Assembly: GCA_003260025.2 (NCBI GenBank)
Contig: QFZU02000007.1
Coordinates: 49,351-113,350, forward strand
DNA length: 64,000 nucleotides
Direction of reading: 5' to 3'
DNA from: Microbispora triticiradicis
GTDB lineage: Bacteria; Actinomycetota; Actinomycetes; Streptosporangiales; Streptosporangiaceae
In this document: one piece after another, positions 47,296-55,525 of the stretch
Layout: each line of letters opens with the position of its first letter
Numbering within the stretch: the first letter of the stretch is position 1
Translations under genes and position numbers: made by a program
The notes under the pieces: model-generated
The model's database searches: none
Told to the model about the DNA's origin: nothing
Seen by the model: the letters and a program-made list of their open reading frames with translations, nothing else

Positions 47296-48027
47296 CTAGG
47301 CAGCGTGGCCGACCTTCTCCGGTGGGGGCGCGGGCACGAACACCAGGCCCCTGACGTCGATCAGGACGTGCGCCACGATCGGCAGCAGCAGGCTGTCGGT
47401 GGCCAGGTACATCGCGGTGAACCAGAGACCGAGGAGGGCCACTCCGGCCATCCCCCTCCAGCCCTGGTAGAGGTGTCCCGCCACGAACACCGCCAGGGCG
47501 AGAACCGCGGCCACGCTCGGGTTCAGGCCCAGGACCCCGACGCCGAGCGCGATGAGCAGGCCGCGGTAGATGACCTCCTCGCAGACGCCCGCGGTGACCG
47601 CCATCGCGACGGCGTGCCACCGCTCGGCGGGGGTGCGCGGCAGCAGTGCCGCCACGGCCTCCTGACCCGGTACGGCACGGCCGGACCGGGACGCGTGGCG
47701 GAGCACCAGGGAGCCGGCCAGCAGGGCGCCGCCCAGGCCGGCGGTCATCACCGCGACCTTCCCGAAGTCGTCGGGCCGAATGAAGCCCAGGTCGCGGAGG
47801 CCGGCATCCGGCGACAGCGCCAGGATCAGCGCCGTCACGGCGATCCAGGCCCACTCCTCGCCGATCCAGATCCGGTACGCCCGCACCAGCGCCCTGGGGT
47901 CGTCGGCGCGACGCCGCGCCAGCCGGTCGTACTGGCGCCGGCCGAGCCAGGGGGAGACGAAGGCCAGGTAGGCCGTCAGCGGCACCGCCAGAAACAGGCT
48001 CGGGACCGTGAAGCTCGGAACGGTCAT
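47296..48027 (-). CDS. CPBP-family intramembrane metalloprotease
   Basis: A 243-residue membrane protein with about seven helices and the CAAX protease/bacteriocin-processing motifs: EEVIYRG (motif 1, EExxxR), FVAGHLYQGWRG (motif 2, FxxxH) and IVAHVLIDVRG (motif 3, HxxxD/N). It probably acts as a protease in the membrane. It diverges from a PadR gene; the short intergenic region with a 16-bp palindrome may control both. Confidence 0.9.
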   Translation of the reverse strand: MTVPSFTVPSLFLAVPLTAYLAFVSPWLGRRQYDRLARRRADDPRALVRAYRIWIGEEWAWIAVTALILALSPDAGLRDLGFIRPDDFGKVAVMTAGLGGALLAGSLVLRHASRSGRAVPGQEAVAALLPRTPAERWHAVAMAVTAGVCEEVIYRGLLIALGVGVLGLNPSVAAVLALAVFVAGHLYQGWRGMAGVALLGLWFTAMYLATDSLLLPIVAHVLIDVRGLVFVPAPPPEKVGHAA

Positions 48028-48129
48028 GACCAGCCGCCCTTCCTACATCAGGTAACGATCTAGACGATAAAGCTAGCTAGTTAGGGATGCAACCTATAGA
48101 TCCTCGACGTGGCAGTACTCGTCTGCGTA

Positions 48130-48145
48130 TACTCGTGCACGAGTA
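48130..48145. promoter_or_regulatory. Perfect 16-bp palindrome, likely PadR operator
   Basis: TACTCGTGCACGAGTA is fully symmetric and lies 16 bases before the PadR ATG. A half-site TACTCGT also occurs just upstream at 48116-48122. Such autoregulatory sites overlap the promoter of PadR genes. Confidence 0.65.
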
Positions 48146-48160
48146 GGAGAGGTGAGGGCG

Positions 48161-48808
48161 ATGGCCGGGCGGCGGAAGGTGAACAACCTGCTGGGCCTGG
48201 CGGTGCTGTCGACGGTCGTCCAGCGCCCCATGCATCCGTACGAGATGGCCACCCTGATGCGGGCCCGCGGCAAGGACCGCGACATGGGCGTCAAGTGGGG
48301 GTCGCTCTACACGGTGGTGCGCAACCTGGAGAAGCACGGGTTCCTGGAGGTCGCGGGAACCGTGCGCGAGGGAGCCCACCCCGAGCGCACGATCTACCGC
48401 ATCACCGACGCCGGGCGGGCCGAGATGGCCGACTGGGTACGCGACCTGATCGCGGACCCCGAGCCCGAGCGGCCGAGGTTCGAGGCCGCCCTCTCGGTGT
48501 GCGGAGTGCTTCCGCCGGAGGAGCTGACCGGCCTGTTGCGGCGCCGGCTGGCCCGGCTGGAGGAGGACGTCGCCGCGCAGCGGGAGGCCCTCGCCGAGTG
48601 GCGCCGGGAGACGCCGCGGCTGTTCCTCGTCGAGGCGGAGTACGACCTGGCCGTCCGCGAGGCGGAGGCCTCGTGGATCCGGTCCTTCGTCGAGGAACTG
48701 ACCAGTGGGGCCTTCCCCGACCTGCCCATGTGGCGGGCCTGGCATGAGTCGGGGCGGATGCCGCCCGAGATGGCCGAACTCGCCGAAAGGGGCCTCGCCT
48801 CGGACTGA
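48161..48808 (+). CDS. PadR-family regulator (long form)
   Basis: A 215-residue PadR protein: winged helix (NNLLGLAVLSTVVQRPMHPY, GVKWGSLYTVVRNLEKHGFL, HPERTIYRITDAGRAEM) plus a C-terminal helical Vir_act_alpha_C-type dimer domain (LARLEEDVAAQREALAEWRR). The ATG at 48161 follows GAGAGGTGAG. It is followed by a methyltransferase gene on the same strand and diverges from the CPBP protease. Confidence 0.93.
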   Translation: MAGRRKVNNLLGLAVLSTVVQRPMHPYEMATLMRARGKDRDMGVKWGSLYTVVRNLEKHGFLEVAGTVREGAHPERTIYRITDAGRAEMADWVRDLIADPEPERPRFEAALSVCGVLPPEELTGLLRRRLARLEEDVAAQREALAEWRRETPRLFLVEAEYDLAVREAEASWIRSFVEELTSGAFPDLPMWRAWHESGRMPPEMAELAERGLASD

Positions 48809-48976
48809 ACCCCATGAGCGAACCCCGGCGTGGTGCGGGAACACCTCGCCGGGGTCGCGACCCTCGAACCGAAACCCGCGGACGGATCCGGTCGCAAGGT
48901 TGGCAACCGCAAGGATAGCCGGGCTCCCTCCACGGGCCGGTTCGGACACCCGTACGAACCGACACCGGAGAAGACC

Positions 48977-49645
48977 ATGGAGAAGATCACACAGAAGCAG
49001 GCGGCCGGCATGGAGGGCGCGGTGGCCCGGTGGTACGCCCGCCAGCGCGCCTCCGCACCCCAGCTGGCCGCCGTACGGCGGTTCGCGGCGGAGGTCACGG
49101 CGGGGCTGCCCGCGGGGGCGGCCGTCCTGGAGGTGGCCCCCGGCCCGGGTCACCTGGCCGTCGAGACGGCCCGGCTCGGGTTCGCGGTGACCGGGCTCGA
49201 CCTCAGCCGCACGTTCGTGGAGATCGCGACCGGCAACGCCCGCCGGGCGGGGGTGCACGTCGACGTGCTGCAGGGTGACGCCGCCGACCTCCCCTTCCCC
49301 GACGGCTCCTTCGACCTGGTCGTCTGCCAGGCCGCCTTCAAGAACTTCGGGCGGCCGGTGCGCGCCCTCGACGAGATGCACCGGGTGCTGCGCCCCGGCG
49401 GCCGGGCGGTGATCCAGGACATGAGCCGGGAGGCGTCCCGGGCCGCCGTCGACGACGAGATCAGGGGCATGGGGCTCACACCGCTGAACGCCCTCATGAC
49501 GAAGGTGCCGCTGCTCGCGCTGCGCCGCCGCGCCTACTCCCGGGACCTGTTCGCCCGCCTCGCCGCCGAGAGCGCGTTCGGGACCTGCGAGATCCGTACG
49601 GAGGGCATCAGCGTCGAGGTCCGGCTGACCAGACCGGCCCGGTAG
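48977..49645 (+). CDS. Class I SAM-dependent methyltransferase
   Basis: A 222-residue UbiE/methyltransferase-11 type protein: motif I VLEVAPGPGHLAVETARLG, acidic loop VTGLDLSRTFVEIA, motif DVLQGDAADLPFPDGSFDLV and VLRPGGRAVIQDMS. KNFGRPVRALDEMHRVL is standard. The ATG follows CGGAGAAG. It lies 168 bases after the PadR gene, so the regulator may control it; the substrate is unknown. Confidence 0.9.
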   Translation: MEKITQKQAAGMEGAVARWYARQRASAPQLAAVRRFAAEVTAGLPAGAAVLEVAPGPGHLAVETARLGFAVTGLDLSRTFVEIATGNARRAGVHVDVLQGDAADLPFPDGSFDLVVCQAAFKNFGRPVRALDEMHRVLRPGGRAVIQDMSREASRAAVDDEIRGMGLTPLNALMTKVPLLALRRRAYSRDLFARLAAESAFGTCEIRTEGISVEVRLTRPAR

Positions 49646-49655
49646 GCCGCGTGGC

Positions 49656-49686
49656 CCGGGGCGGGGCCTGGAGCGCCCCGCCCCGG
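49656..49686. terminator. Bidirectional terminator
   Basis: CCGGGGCGGGGC (49656-49667) and GCCCCGCCCCGG (49675-49686) with a 7-base loop, between convergent methyltransferase and MFS genes. Confidence 0.75.
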
Positions 49687-49697
49687 AGCACGCGCGG

Positions 49698-50954
49698 TCA
49701 GGACGAGGCCGGTACGGGCGTGGTCTCCTCCTCGGCGACCCGCAGTCCGCGCACGCCGGGGGCGAGGAGCGCGGCCAGCGTTACCAGGACGATGATCGCG
49801 CCGCAGGCGACCAGCGCCGGCCGCGGCCCCACCCCGATGGCCACCGGCCCGGCCACCAGCAGGCCGAGCGGCCCGAACATGAGAGACCCGAGCGCGTCGT
49901 AGGAGCTCACCCGCGACAGCGACTCGGCCGGGATCTCGCGCTGCATCGTGGTCTGCCACAGCACGCCGAAGATGTCGAAGCACACCCCCATCACGAACGC
50001 CCCGCCCACGACCGTCCACAGCGGCGCGTCCAGGCCGAGCAGCACGTACGGCGCGGCGGTGGGCAGGGTGAGCAGTGTGGCGACCAGGATGGGCCGCCGG
50101 GGGCGCAGGCGCAGCGTGACGACCACCCCCACGATCATGCCGACGGCCTCGCCCGCGAGGACGGCCGACCACGCGGGCGCCCCGCCGAGCGACTCCTTGG
50201 CGACGAGCGGCCCGAGCACGCCGTGGGCGGCCTGCAGCGCCATGACCAGGACCGAGAACTGGGCGACGACCACCCACAGCCACTGGCGGGAGACGAACTC
50301 GCGCCAGCCGTCCCGCAGTTCGGCCAGCACCGAGTGCCCGCCGCCCGCCGTCCGCTCGGCCGGCGTGAGCCGCAGCAACGCGACCAGTACGGCGGCCACG
50401 GCGAACATCGCCCCGCTCACGGTCAGCGCCCAGCCGCTCCCCAGCAGGACCACGGCGGCGCCGCTCAGCACCAGGCCGGCCACGCGGGAGACGTTCTGGC
50501 CCAGCCCCAGCAGCGCGTTCGCGGTCTGCAGCCGGTCGGCGGGCACCACGTCCGGGATGATGCCGGTCAGGGCGGGGAACAGGGCCGCGGCGGCGATGCC
50601 GCTCACCGCGCTCGCGATCACGAGGGCGGGCAGCGGCGTCCAGCCGGTGAGCATCATCGCGGCCAGGCAGAAGTACGCCGCCGCGTTGAGCGACTCGCCC
50701 ACCATCATGACCCGGTGACGCGGCAGCCGATCGGCGATCACGCCGCCGACGAGGATGAACAGCACCATCGGCAGCGCCTCGGCGGTGAGCACGGCCGACA
50801 GCGTCGTGGCGGTCGCGCCGGGGAGGCCGAGCACGCCGAAGGCGAGGGCCACCGGCGCGAAGGCGGTGCCGAGCACGGAGATCGTGCGGGCCGCCAGCAG
50901 CAGGGCGAACCGCCGATCTCCGAGAAGGCCGAGATCGCGGCGGACGCCATTCAT
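49698..50954 (-). CDS. MFS transporter (Enterobactin-exporter/MFS_3 type)
   Basis: A 418-residue, twelve-helix MFS protein with LLGDRRFALLLAARTISVLG, the loop 2-3 motif GGVIADRLPRHRVMMVGES and VPADRLQTANALLGLGQNVS in the central loop, as in DHA3/EntS-like exporters. The ATG at 50954 is preferred over a longer frame. It probably exports a drug or metabolite; no regulator is adjacent. Confidence 0.9.
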   Translation of the reverse strand: MNGVRRDLGLLGDRRFALLLAARTISVLGTAFAPVALAFGVLGLPGATATTLSAVLTAEALPMVLFILVGGVIADRLPRHRVMMVGESLNAAAYFCLAAMMLTGWTPLPALVIASAVSGIAAAALFPALTGIIPDVVPADRLQTANALLGLGQNVSRVAGLVLSGAAVVLLGSGWALTVSGAMFAVAAVLVALLRLTPAERTAGGGHSVLAELRDGWREFVSRQWLWVVVAQFSVLVMALQAAHGVLGPLVAKESLGGAPAWSAVLAGEAVGMIVGVVVTLRLRPRRPILVATLLTLPTAAPYVLLGLDAPLWTVVGGAFVMGVCFDIFGVLWQTTMQREIPAESLSRVSSYDALGSLMFGPLGLLVAGPVAIGVGPRPALVACGAIIVLVTLAALLAPGVRGLRVAEEETTPVPASS

Positions 50955-51259
50955 GTGAGAACTCCGGGAGACGGGCCGGTGGTGGAGAAGGGTGCACGGG
51001 GAGGAGGGGTGCACAGGATGGGGTGACAGTCCATCGTGCCGCTCCCGGACGCGCCCGTCACCTCATTTACCGCGCGTTCACCGCGGCCGGAGACTCCCCG
51101 CCCCGCTCACCTCGGTAGATCCGTCGGGGCTTTCCGGGGGGAGACCAAGTGGGGCCCAGCACCTATCCTTGGCGGGGAGGGGTAGTCTCGGCGGGAAGAC
51201 AAGAGCGATCCTTCCGACAGTCCGCTCTTGTGCCCTGGTGGAAGGTGGACGGCGGACTC

Positions 51260-52840
51260 ATGGGTGGAGGTGATCGCATTCTGCGGCTGACCCCTGTGAA
51301 CAGTTCGCCCGACGGGTCCGGACAACTCCCGCGGGAAGCCGTCACCGCCCTCGTGCAGTCCACGCTCGACGCGATGCCGACCCAGGGCGTCTGGCAGCTG
51401 CCGATCCGCGATCCGGCCGGCGTCGTCGTCGACTTCGAGGTGCTCGCGGCGAGCCCTGAGGCCCGTGACATCAAGGACCGGGTCGGCAAGGAACTCGTCG
51501 GCCTGCGCATGCTGCAGGGATACCCCAGCGTCGCCGGCTCCCCGCTCTGGGAGGCGTGCCTGCGGGTCGTGTCGACCGGGGAGGCCGAGGACGTCGATCC
51601 CTACGTCCACCGGGAGGACGACGACGGCGTCCCCTACCTGTCCACCTACAGCGTCCGCGTGGCCCCGTTGCAGGGCGGCATCTTCCTGTCCTGGGTGCGT
51701 CACGACAGGGAGGAGCGGCTGGCCGCCCGGCTGCTGCACACCGAGCGCCTCGGTCACCTGGGCTGGGGCCACTGGAGCCTGGTGACGGGCGAGGTCGAGT
51801 GGTCCGACCAGCTCTACGTCATCCACGGGCGCGACCCGGCCGACGGCCCGTTCCCCCTGGAGCACTACCGCGAGATCGCCCACCCCGACGACGTGCCCGT
51901 CGTCGACCACGCGCTCTCCACGCTCATCGAGAACGGCGGGCCGCACGAGTTCGAGCTGCGCATCCGCGTCGGCCGGGAGCACCGGCACATCAGGGCCACG
52001 GCCGAGGTCACCAGGGACGCCGCGGGGCGGCCCGTCGAGATCCACGGCGTGCTCCAGGACGTGACCGACTGGCGCCGGACCGCCCACGAGCTGGCCGAGG
52101 TCAGCCAGCGGCTGGAGGAGGAGTCGCAGCTCACCGCGCGCCTGCAGAGCATCATCCTCCCGGTGCAGGACGCCGTGCCCGGGCTGCAGCTCGGCGTACG
52201 CTACTTCCCCGCCGAGACGGCCCCGCTGGGCGGCGACTGGTACCAGGCCATCCACCTCGACAACGAGGAGGCGCTGCTGGCCGTCGGTGACGTCGCCGGG
52301 CACGGCCTGGCCGCCGCCTCCGCCATGGCGAAGCTGCGGCACGCGATCACCGGGCTGGCCTTCGCCGACCACGACCCGGCGCAGATCCTGGTCGCGCTGA
52401 ACCGGCTGCTGCGGCGGATGCGGCCCGACGTGCTCGCCACCGCGGTGGTGGCGCGTTACCGGGTCGAGGACCGCACGCTCACGTGGACCCACGCGGGCCA
52501 CCCTCCGATGCTGCTGGTGCGGGGTGACAAGGTGCACCGGCTGCTGCATCCCGGAGTCCTCCTCGGGGTCTTCGAGAGCGTGAGCTACACGTGCGCACAG
52601 ATCCGGCTGGAGCCGGACGACCTGCTTCTGATGTTCACCGACGGTCTCATCGAACGACCGGGCCGGGACCTGTTCGAGGGTCTGGACATCCTCAGCGAGG
52701 CCATTGCGGAGGTGGTGCCGAAGGTGCCTCCGGACGAGAGGGTGGCGGCCGTCATGGGGGTCCTCGCTCCGAGCAACACCGGTGACGACACCTGCATCCT
52801 CGCCGCGCGCATCATGCCGAACGCTTTGGAAGTGTCCTGA
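51260..52840 (+). CDS. PAS-domain PP2C (SpoIIE/RsbU) phosphatase
   Basis: About 526 residues: an N-terminal PAS-like region (TLDAMPTQGVWQLPIRDPAG), a second PAS with PAC (GHWSLVTGEVEWSDQLYVIH to RPVEIHGVLQDVTDWRR), a short coiled linker (ELAEVSQRLEEESQLTARLQ) and a SpoIIE domain. The SpoIIE metal sites are GGDWYQAI, VGDVAGHGLAAASAMAKLR, FTDGLIERPG and GDDTCILAAR. It should dephosphorylate a STAS antagonist in response to a PAS signal. ATG 51260 and GTG 51245 are possible starts. The STAS gene follows with a one-base overlap. Confidence 0.92.
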   Translation: MGGGDRILRLTPVNSSPDGSGQLPREAVTALVQSTLDAMPTQGVWQLPIRDPAGVVVDFEVLAASPEARDIKDRVGKELVGLRMLQGYPSVAGSPLWEACLRVVSTGEAEDVDPYVHREDDDGVPYLSTYSVRVAPLQGGIFLSWVRHDREERLAARLLHTERLGHLGWGHWSLVTGEVEWSDQLYVIHGRDPADGPFPLEHYREIAHPDDVPVVDHALSTLIENGGPHEFELRIRVGREHRHIRATAEVTRDAAGRPVEIHGVLQDVTDWRRTAHELAEVSQRLEEESQLTARLQSIILPVQDAVPGLQLGVRYFPAETAPLGGDWYQAIHLDNEEALLAVGDVAGHGLAAASAMAKLRHAITGLAFADHDPAQILVALNRLLRRMRPDVLATAVVARYRVEDRTLTWTHAGHPPMLLVRGDKVHRLLHPGVLLGVFESVSYTCAQIRLEPDDLLLMFTDGLIERPGRDLFEGLDILSEAIAEVVPKVPPDERVAAVMGVLAPSNTGDDTCILAARIMPNALEVS

Positions 52841-53229
52841 TGTCCGAACTCCATATCTCGACAGAGCCGATCACGCCCGACGCCGGAGACAGTGGGAGCA
52901 GCGGCATCCTCGGAGTGGTGACGGTGCGGGGGACGCTCGACTTCATCACCCACGAGACGGCCTCCGGGCTCTTCGACAAGGCCTTCGCGCAGTACGGGCC
53001 GCACCTGGTCATGGACCTCCTGGGACTCGACTTCCTCGACTCCAGGGCGACCGGCCTGCTGGTGAGCTGCTGGAAGCGCGCACTCGACGAAGGGGGCTGG
53101 CTGGCTCTCGTCGCGCTGGAGAAGGGCGCCGCGCGCGCCCTGTGGATCACGGGCCTGGCGTCCCACGTCCCGGTCTTCCCCACCGTCGAGGCCGCCCTCG
53201 CCGCCGCTCCGCCGCGCGCCGCCCAGTAG
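52840..53229 (+). CDS. STAS-domain protein, partner of the PP2C phosphatase
   Basis: A 129-residue STAS protein: VVTVRGTLDFITHETASGLF, then HLVMDLLGLDFLDSRATGLL with the conserved D-S pair (Ser as phosphorylation site), and GLASHVPVFPTVEAAL at the end. It overlaps the phosphatase stop by one base (TGATG), so it is very likely the direct substrate of the phosphatase in a partner-switch. Confidence 0.92.
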   Translation: MSELHISTEPITPDAGDSGSSGILGVVTVRGTLDFITHETASGLFDKAFAQYGPHLVMDLLGLDFLDSRATGLLVSCWKRALDEGGWLALVALEKGAARALWITGLASHVPVFPTVEAALAAAPPRAAQ

Positions 53230-53413
53230 GCCCCCACGACAGGCCCTCGCGAGCGGCCTGGGGTCGCCGAAGCCTCCGCGAGCCGATCCAAGACCTCCCC
53301 AACTCCTCCTCACGTGCCGCCACGGGCGGGATAGGGCCACAGGGTCCGGGTAGCACCCCCACAGGACGGCCGGGCCGGGGAGCGGAGCCTGGGGGCCTGG
53401 AGGGGGCGAGGTC

Positions 53414-53887
53414 ATGAGACGTCTCATCGCCGCCGCGGCGGTCGCGGCCGCGGGCCTCGGAGCGGCGCGATGGGCGGCGGCACGCGGGCGGATGCCCGTC
53501 TCGGCGAGGGACCCCCTCGCGGCCGGCCGCTGGCTCGGCGTCACGATCAACCGGCCGCCCGAGGAGGTCGCCCCCGGCGAGAGGCTGCCCGAGCCGCTGA
53601 CCCGCGTGGACGCGGAGGTGCGGATGAACCGGGCGCCGGGCGGCCGGGGCACGGAACTCTACGCCCGCCCGAGGGGGCGTACGGCGCGGGCCGAAGGCGC
53701 CCTGACCCGGCTGCGCGGCGAGGACTCCCGCACGGCGGTCCGTACGGCGCTGCGCGAGGCGAAGTCCCTGCTGGAGACGGGCGACGTGCTGCGGTCGGAC
53801 GAGGAGATCGCCACCACCCGGCCCACCCTGCCGGGGAAGGTCCTCGACCTGGCGCTCGGCCGGGCGTCGGAAGGGGGACGGCTGTGA
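53414..53887 (+). CDS. Uncharacterised protein before an alcohol dehydrogenase gene
   Basis: A 157-residue protein with an N-terminal membrane helix (RRLIAAAAVAAAGLGAARWA) and a soluble part (GRWLGVTINRPPEEVAPGER, VRMNRAPGGRGTELYARPRG, ALREAKSLLETGDVLRSDEE). The WLGVTINRPPEEVAP segment looks like the start of a SRPBCC-type fold. Its stop overlaps the GTG of the dehydrogenase gene, so the two are co-translated. No firm function. Confidence 0.75.
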   Translation: MRRLIAAAAVAAAGLGAARWAAARGRMPVSARDPLAAGRWLGVTINRPPEEVAPGERLPEPLTRVDAEVRMNRAPGGRGTELYARPRGRTARAEGALTRLRGEDSRTAVRTALREAKSLLETGDVLRSDEEIATTRPTLPGKVLDLALGRASEGGRL

Positions 53888-55059
53888 AGGCGGTCTGCTG
53901 GCAGGGCGTGAACGAGCTGTCGGTCGAGCGGGTGCCCGACCCCGCGATCCTCAACGCCCAGGACGCGATCGTGAAGGTGACGGCCAGCACCACCTGCGGC
54001 TCCGACCTGCACCTGCTCGGCGGTCACATCCCGGCGATGCGGGCGGGTGACGTCATCGGGCACGAGTTCCTCGGCGAGATCGTGGAGACCGGCCCGGAGG
54101 TGACCCGGCACCGGCCGGGCGACCGGGTGGTCGTCTGCTCGATCATCGGCTGCGGGCGCTGCTGGTCGTGCCGGCACGGCGACTGGTCCCTGTGCGAGAA
54201 CAGCAACCCCAACCCGGGCATCACGGACCTGATGTGGGGCGGGTCGACGGCCGGGATCTTCGGCTACTCCCACGCGATGGGGGGCTTCAGAGGCAGCCAC
54301 GCCGAGTACGTCCGGGTGCCCTTCGCCGACCACAACGCGTTCACCGTGCCCGAGGGCGTCTCCGACATGGACGCCGTGTTCGCCTCCGACGCCGTTCCGA
54401 CGGGATGGATGGGAGCCGACCTCGGCGGCGTACGGCCGGGCGACGTGGTCGCGGTGTGGGGCTGCGGCGGCGTCGGCCAGATGGCCGCCAGAGCCGCGAT
54501 GCTCCTCGGCGCCGAACGGGTCGTCGCGATCGACCGCTACCCCGAACGGCTGGCCATGACCACCCGCCACGTCGGCTGCGAGGTGGTCGACTACACGACC
54601 ACCGACGTCGTCTCCGAACTGCGCGAGCGCACCGGCGGGCGGGGACCGGACGTGTGCATCGAGGCCGTCGGCATGGAGGCGGACAGCACCGGCCTGCAGC
54701 GCGTGTACGACGGGGTCAAGCAGCGGCTCCGCCTGGAGCAGGACCGCCCGGCCGCCGTACGGGAGGCGATCCACGCCTGCCGCAAGGGCGGCTCGGTGTT
54801 CGTGCTCGGCGTCTTCGCCGGGTTCGTGGACAAGTTCCCGCTCGGCGCGCTGATGAACAAGGGCCTCACGCTGCGGGGCGCGCAGCAGCACGGCCAGCGG
54901 TACATCCCGAAGCTGCTCGAACTGATCGGCAGGGGGGACCTGAAGCCGTCCCACCTCGCGACGCACACCATGACGCTCGACGAGGGGCCCAGGGGCTACG
55001 ACCTGTTCAGGAACAAGAAGGACGGCTGCGTGCGGGCCGTGTTCCGCCCCTGGATCTGA
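53884..55059 (+). CDS. Zinc-dependent alcohol dehydrogenase (formaldehyde dehydrogenase-like)
   Basis: A 391-residue MDR enzyme. Catalytic zinc ligands are seen in TTCGSDLHLLGG (Cys) and GHEFLGEIVE (His-Glu). The structural-zinc loop reads GCGRCWSCRHGDWSLCE with four Cys. The cofactor site is VWGCGGVGQMAARAAMLLGA. Length and the GGSTAGIFGYSHAMGG insert resemble the glutathione-independent formaldehyde dehydrogenase branch. GTG 53884 overlaps the previous gene. It probably detoxifies an aldehyde or oxidises an alcohol. Confidence 0.92.
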   Translation: MKAVCWQGVNELSVERVPDPAILNAQDAIVKVTASTTCGSDLHLLGGHIPAMRAGDVIGHEFLGEIVETGPEVTRHRPGDRVVVCSIIGCGRCWSCRHGDWSLCENSNPNPGITDLMWGGSTAGIFGYSHAMGGFRGSHAEYVRVPFADHNAFTVPEGVSDMDAVFASDAVPTGWMGADLGGVRPGDVVAVWGCGGVGQMAARAAMLLGAERVVAIDRYPERLAMTTRHVGCEVVDYTTTDVVSELRERTGGRGPDVCIEAVGMEADSTGLQRVYDGVKQRLRLEQDRPAAVREAIHACRKGGSVFVLGVFAGFVDKFPLGALMNKGLTLRGAQQHGQRYIPKLLELIGRGDLKPSHLATHTMTLDEGPRGYDLFRNKKDGCVRAVFRPWI

Positions 55060-55093
55060 GACTCCGGACCCGGCGCGGGCGGGCGTGAAGACG

Positions 55094-55122
55094 GCCCGCC
55101 GTCCCCTGACGGGACGGCGGGC
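55094..55122. terminator. Bidirectional terminator
   Basis: GCCCGCCGTCCC (55094-55105) and GGGACGGCGGGC (55111-55122) with a 5-base loop, between the alcohol dehydrogenase gene and the convergent 35-residue gene. Confidence 0.75.
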
Positions 55123-55130
55123 GCGCGATC

Positions 55131-55238
55131 TCAGCGTACGGCTGGGGCGGCCAGCCGTTCCGCCTCCTGGTGCAGCGCCTCGATGAGGACGAACTCCAGC
55201 CGGAGCTCCTCGTCCACGAGGCTGTCGAGGACGTCCAT
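55131..55238 (-). CDS. Acidic 35-residue small protein
   Basis: An ATG at 55238 preceded by AAGGAGG at five bases spacing, one of the strongest ribosome-binding sites in the window. It opens a frame MDVLDSLVDEELRLEFVLIE followed by ALHQEAERLAAPAVR and a stop. The peptide is strongly acidic and predicted helical. A perfect terminator follows 9 bases after the stop. These features support a real microprotein although it is below the usual length cut-off. Family and function unknown; it might bind a basic partner. Confidence 0.6.
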   Translation of the reverse strand: MDVLDSLVDEELRLEFVLIEALHQEAERLAAPAVR

Positions 55239-55525
55239 CCGGGCCTCCTTGTTTCCAAGACGTCCCGCGGTGCGCGGTGGTTCACCGGGCGCCCGCACGA
55301 ATCCGGAACGGGACGCGGGCGGCTCCTCCGCCGCGAGGACGGCTACCCAGAAGAGGCGCGGCCTCACTCACATCCGTCACACAGATCGACTGCGGCATCA
55401 GGGATGGCCGAGAAGGAGCGGAGAAGAGCCGGAAGGCAGGCGGGGAAACGGCCGGACATGGCCTATAGTGAGAGGTTCGAAAGTATCTGAAAAACAGAGG
55501 CCCTCGTTAGGAGTTTATCACAGAA
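55239..55525. promoter_or_regulatory. Divergent promoter region of the HelD-like gene
   Basis: The region contains TATAGT at about 55463, a good -10 candidate for the rightward HelD-like gene, and an AT-richer leader. No rifamycin-associated element (long inverted repeat) was seen. Confidence 0.4.

Noticed and set aside
46217..48808. Phage-defence (Abi) island based on the CPBP protease
   Set aside because: CPBP proteases are common housekeeping or bacteriocin-related proteins; no nuclease, toxin or phage-sensing partner is present.
55239..55525. Rifamycin-associated element upstream of the HelD-like gene
   Set aside because: No long inverted repeat of the expected kind is visible in the leader.
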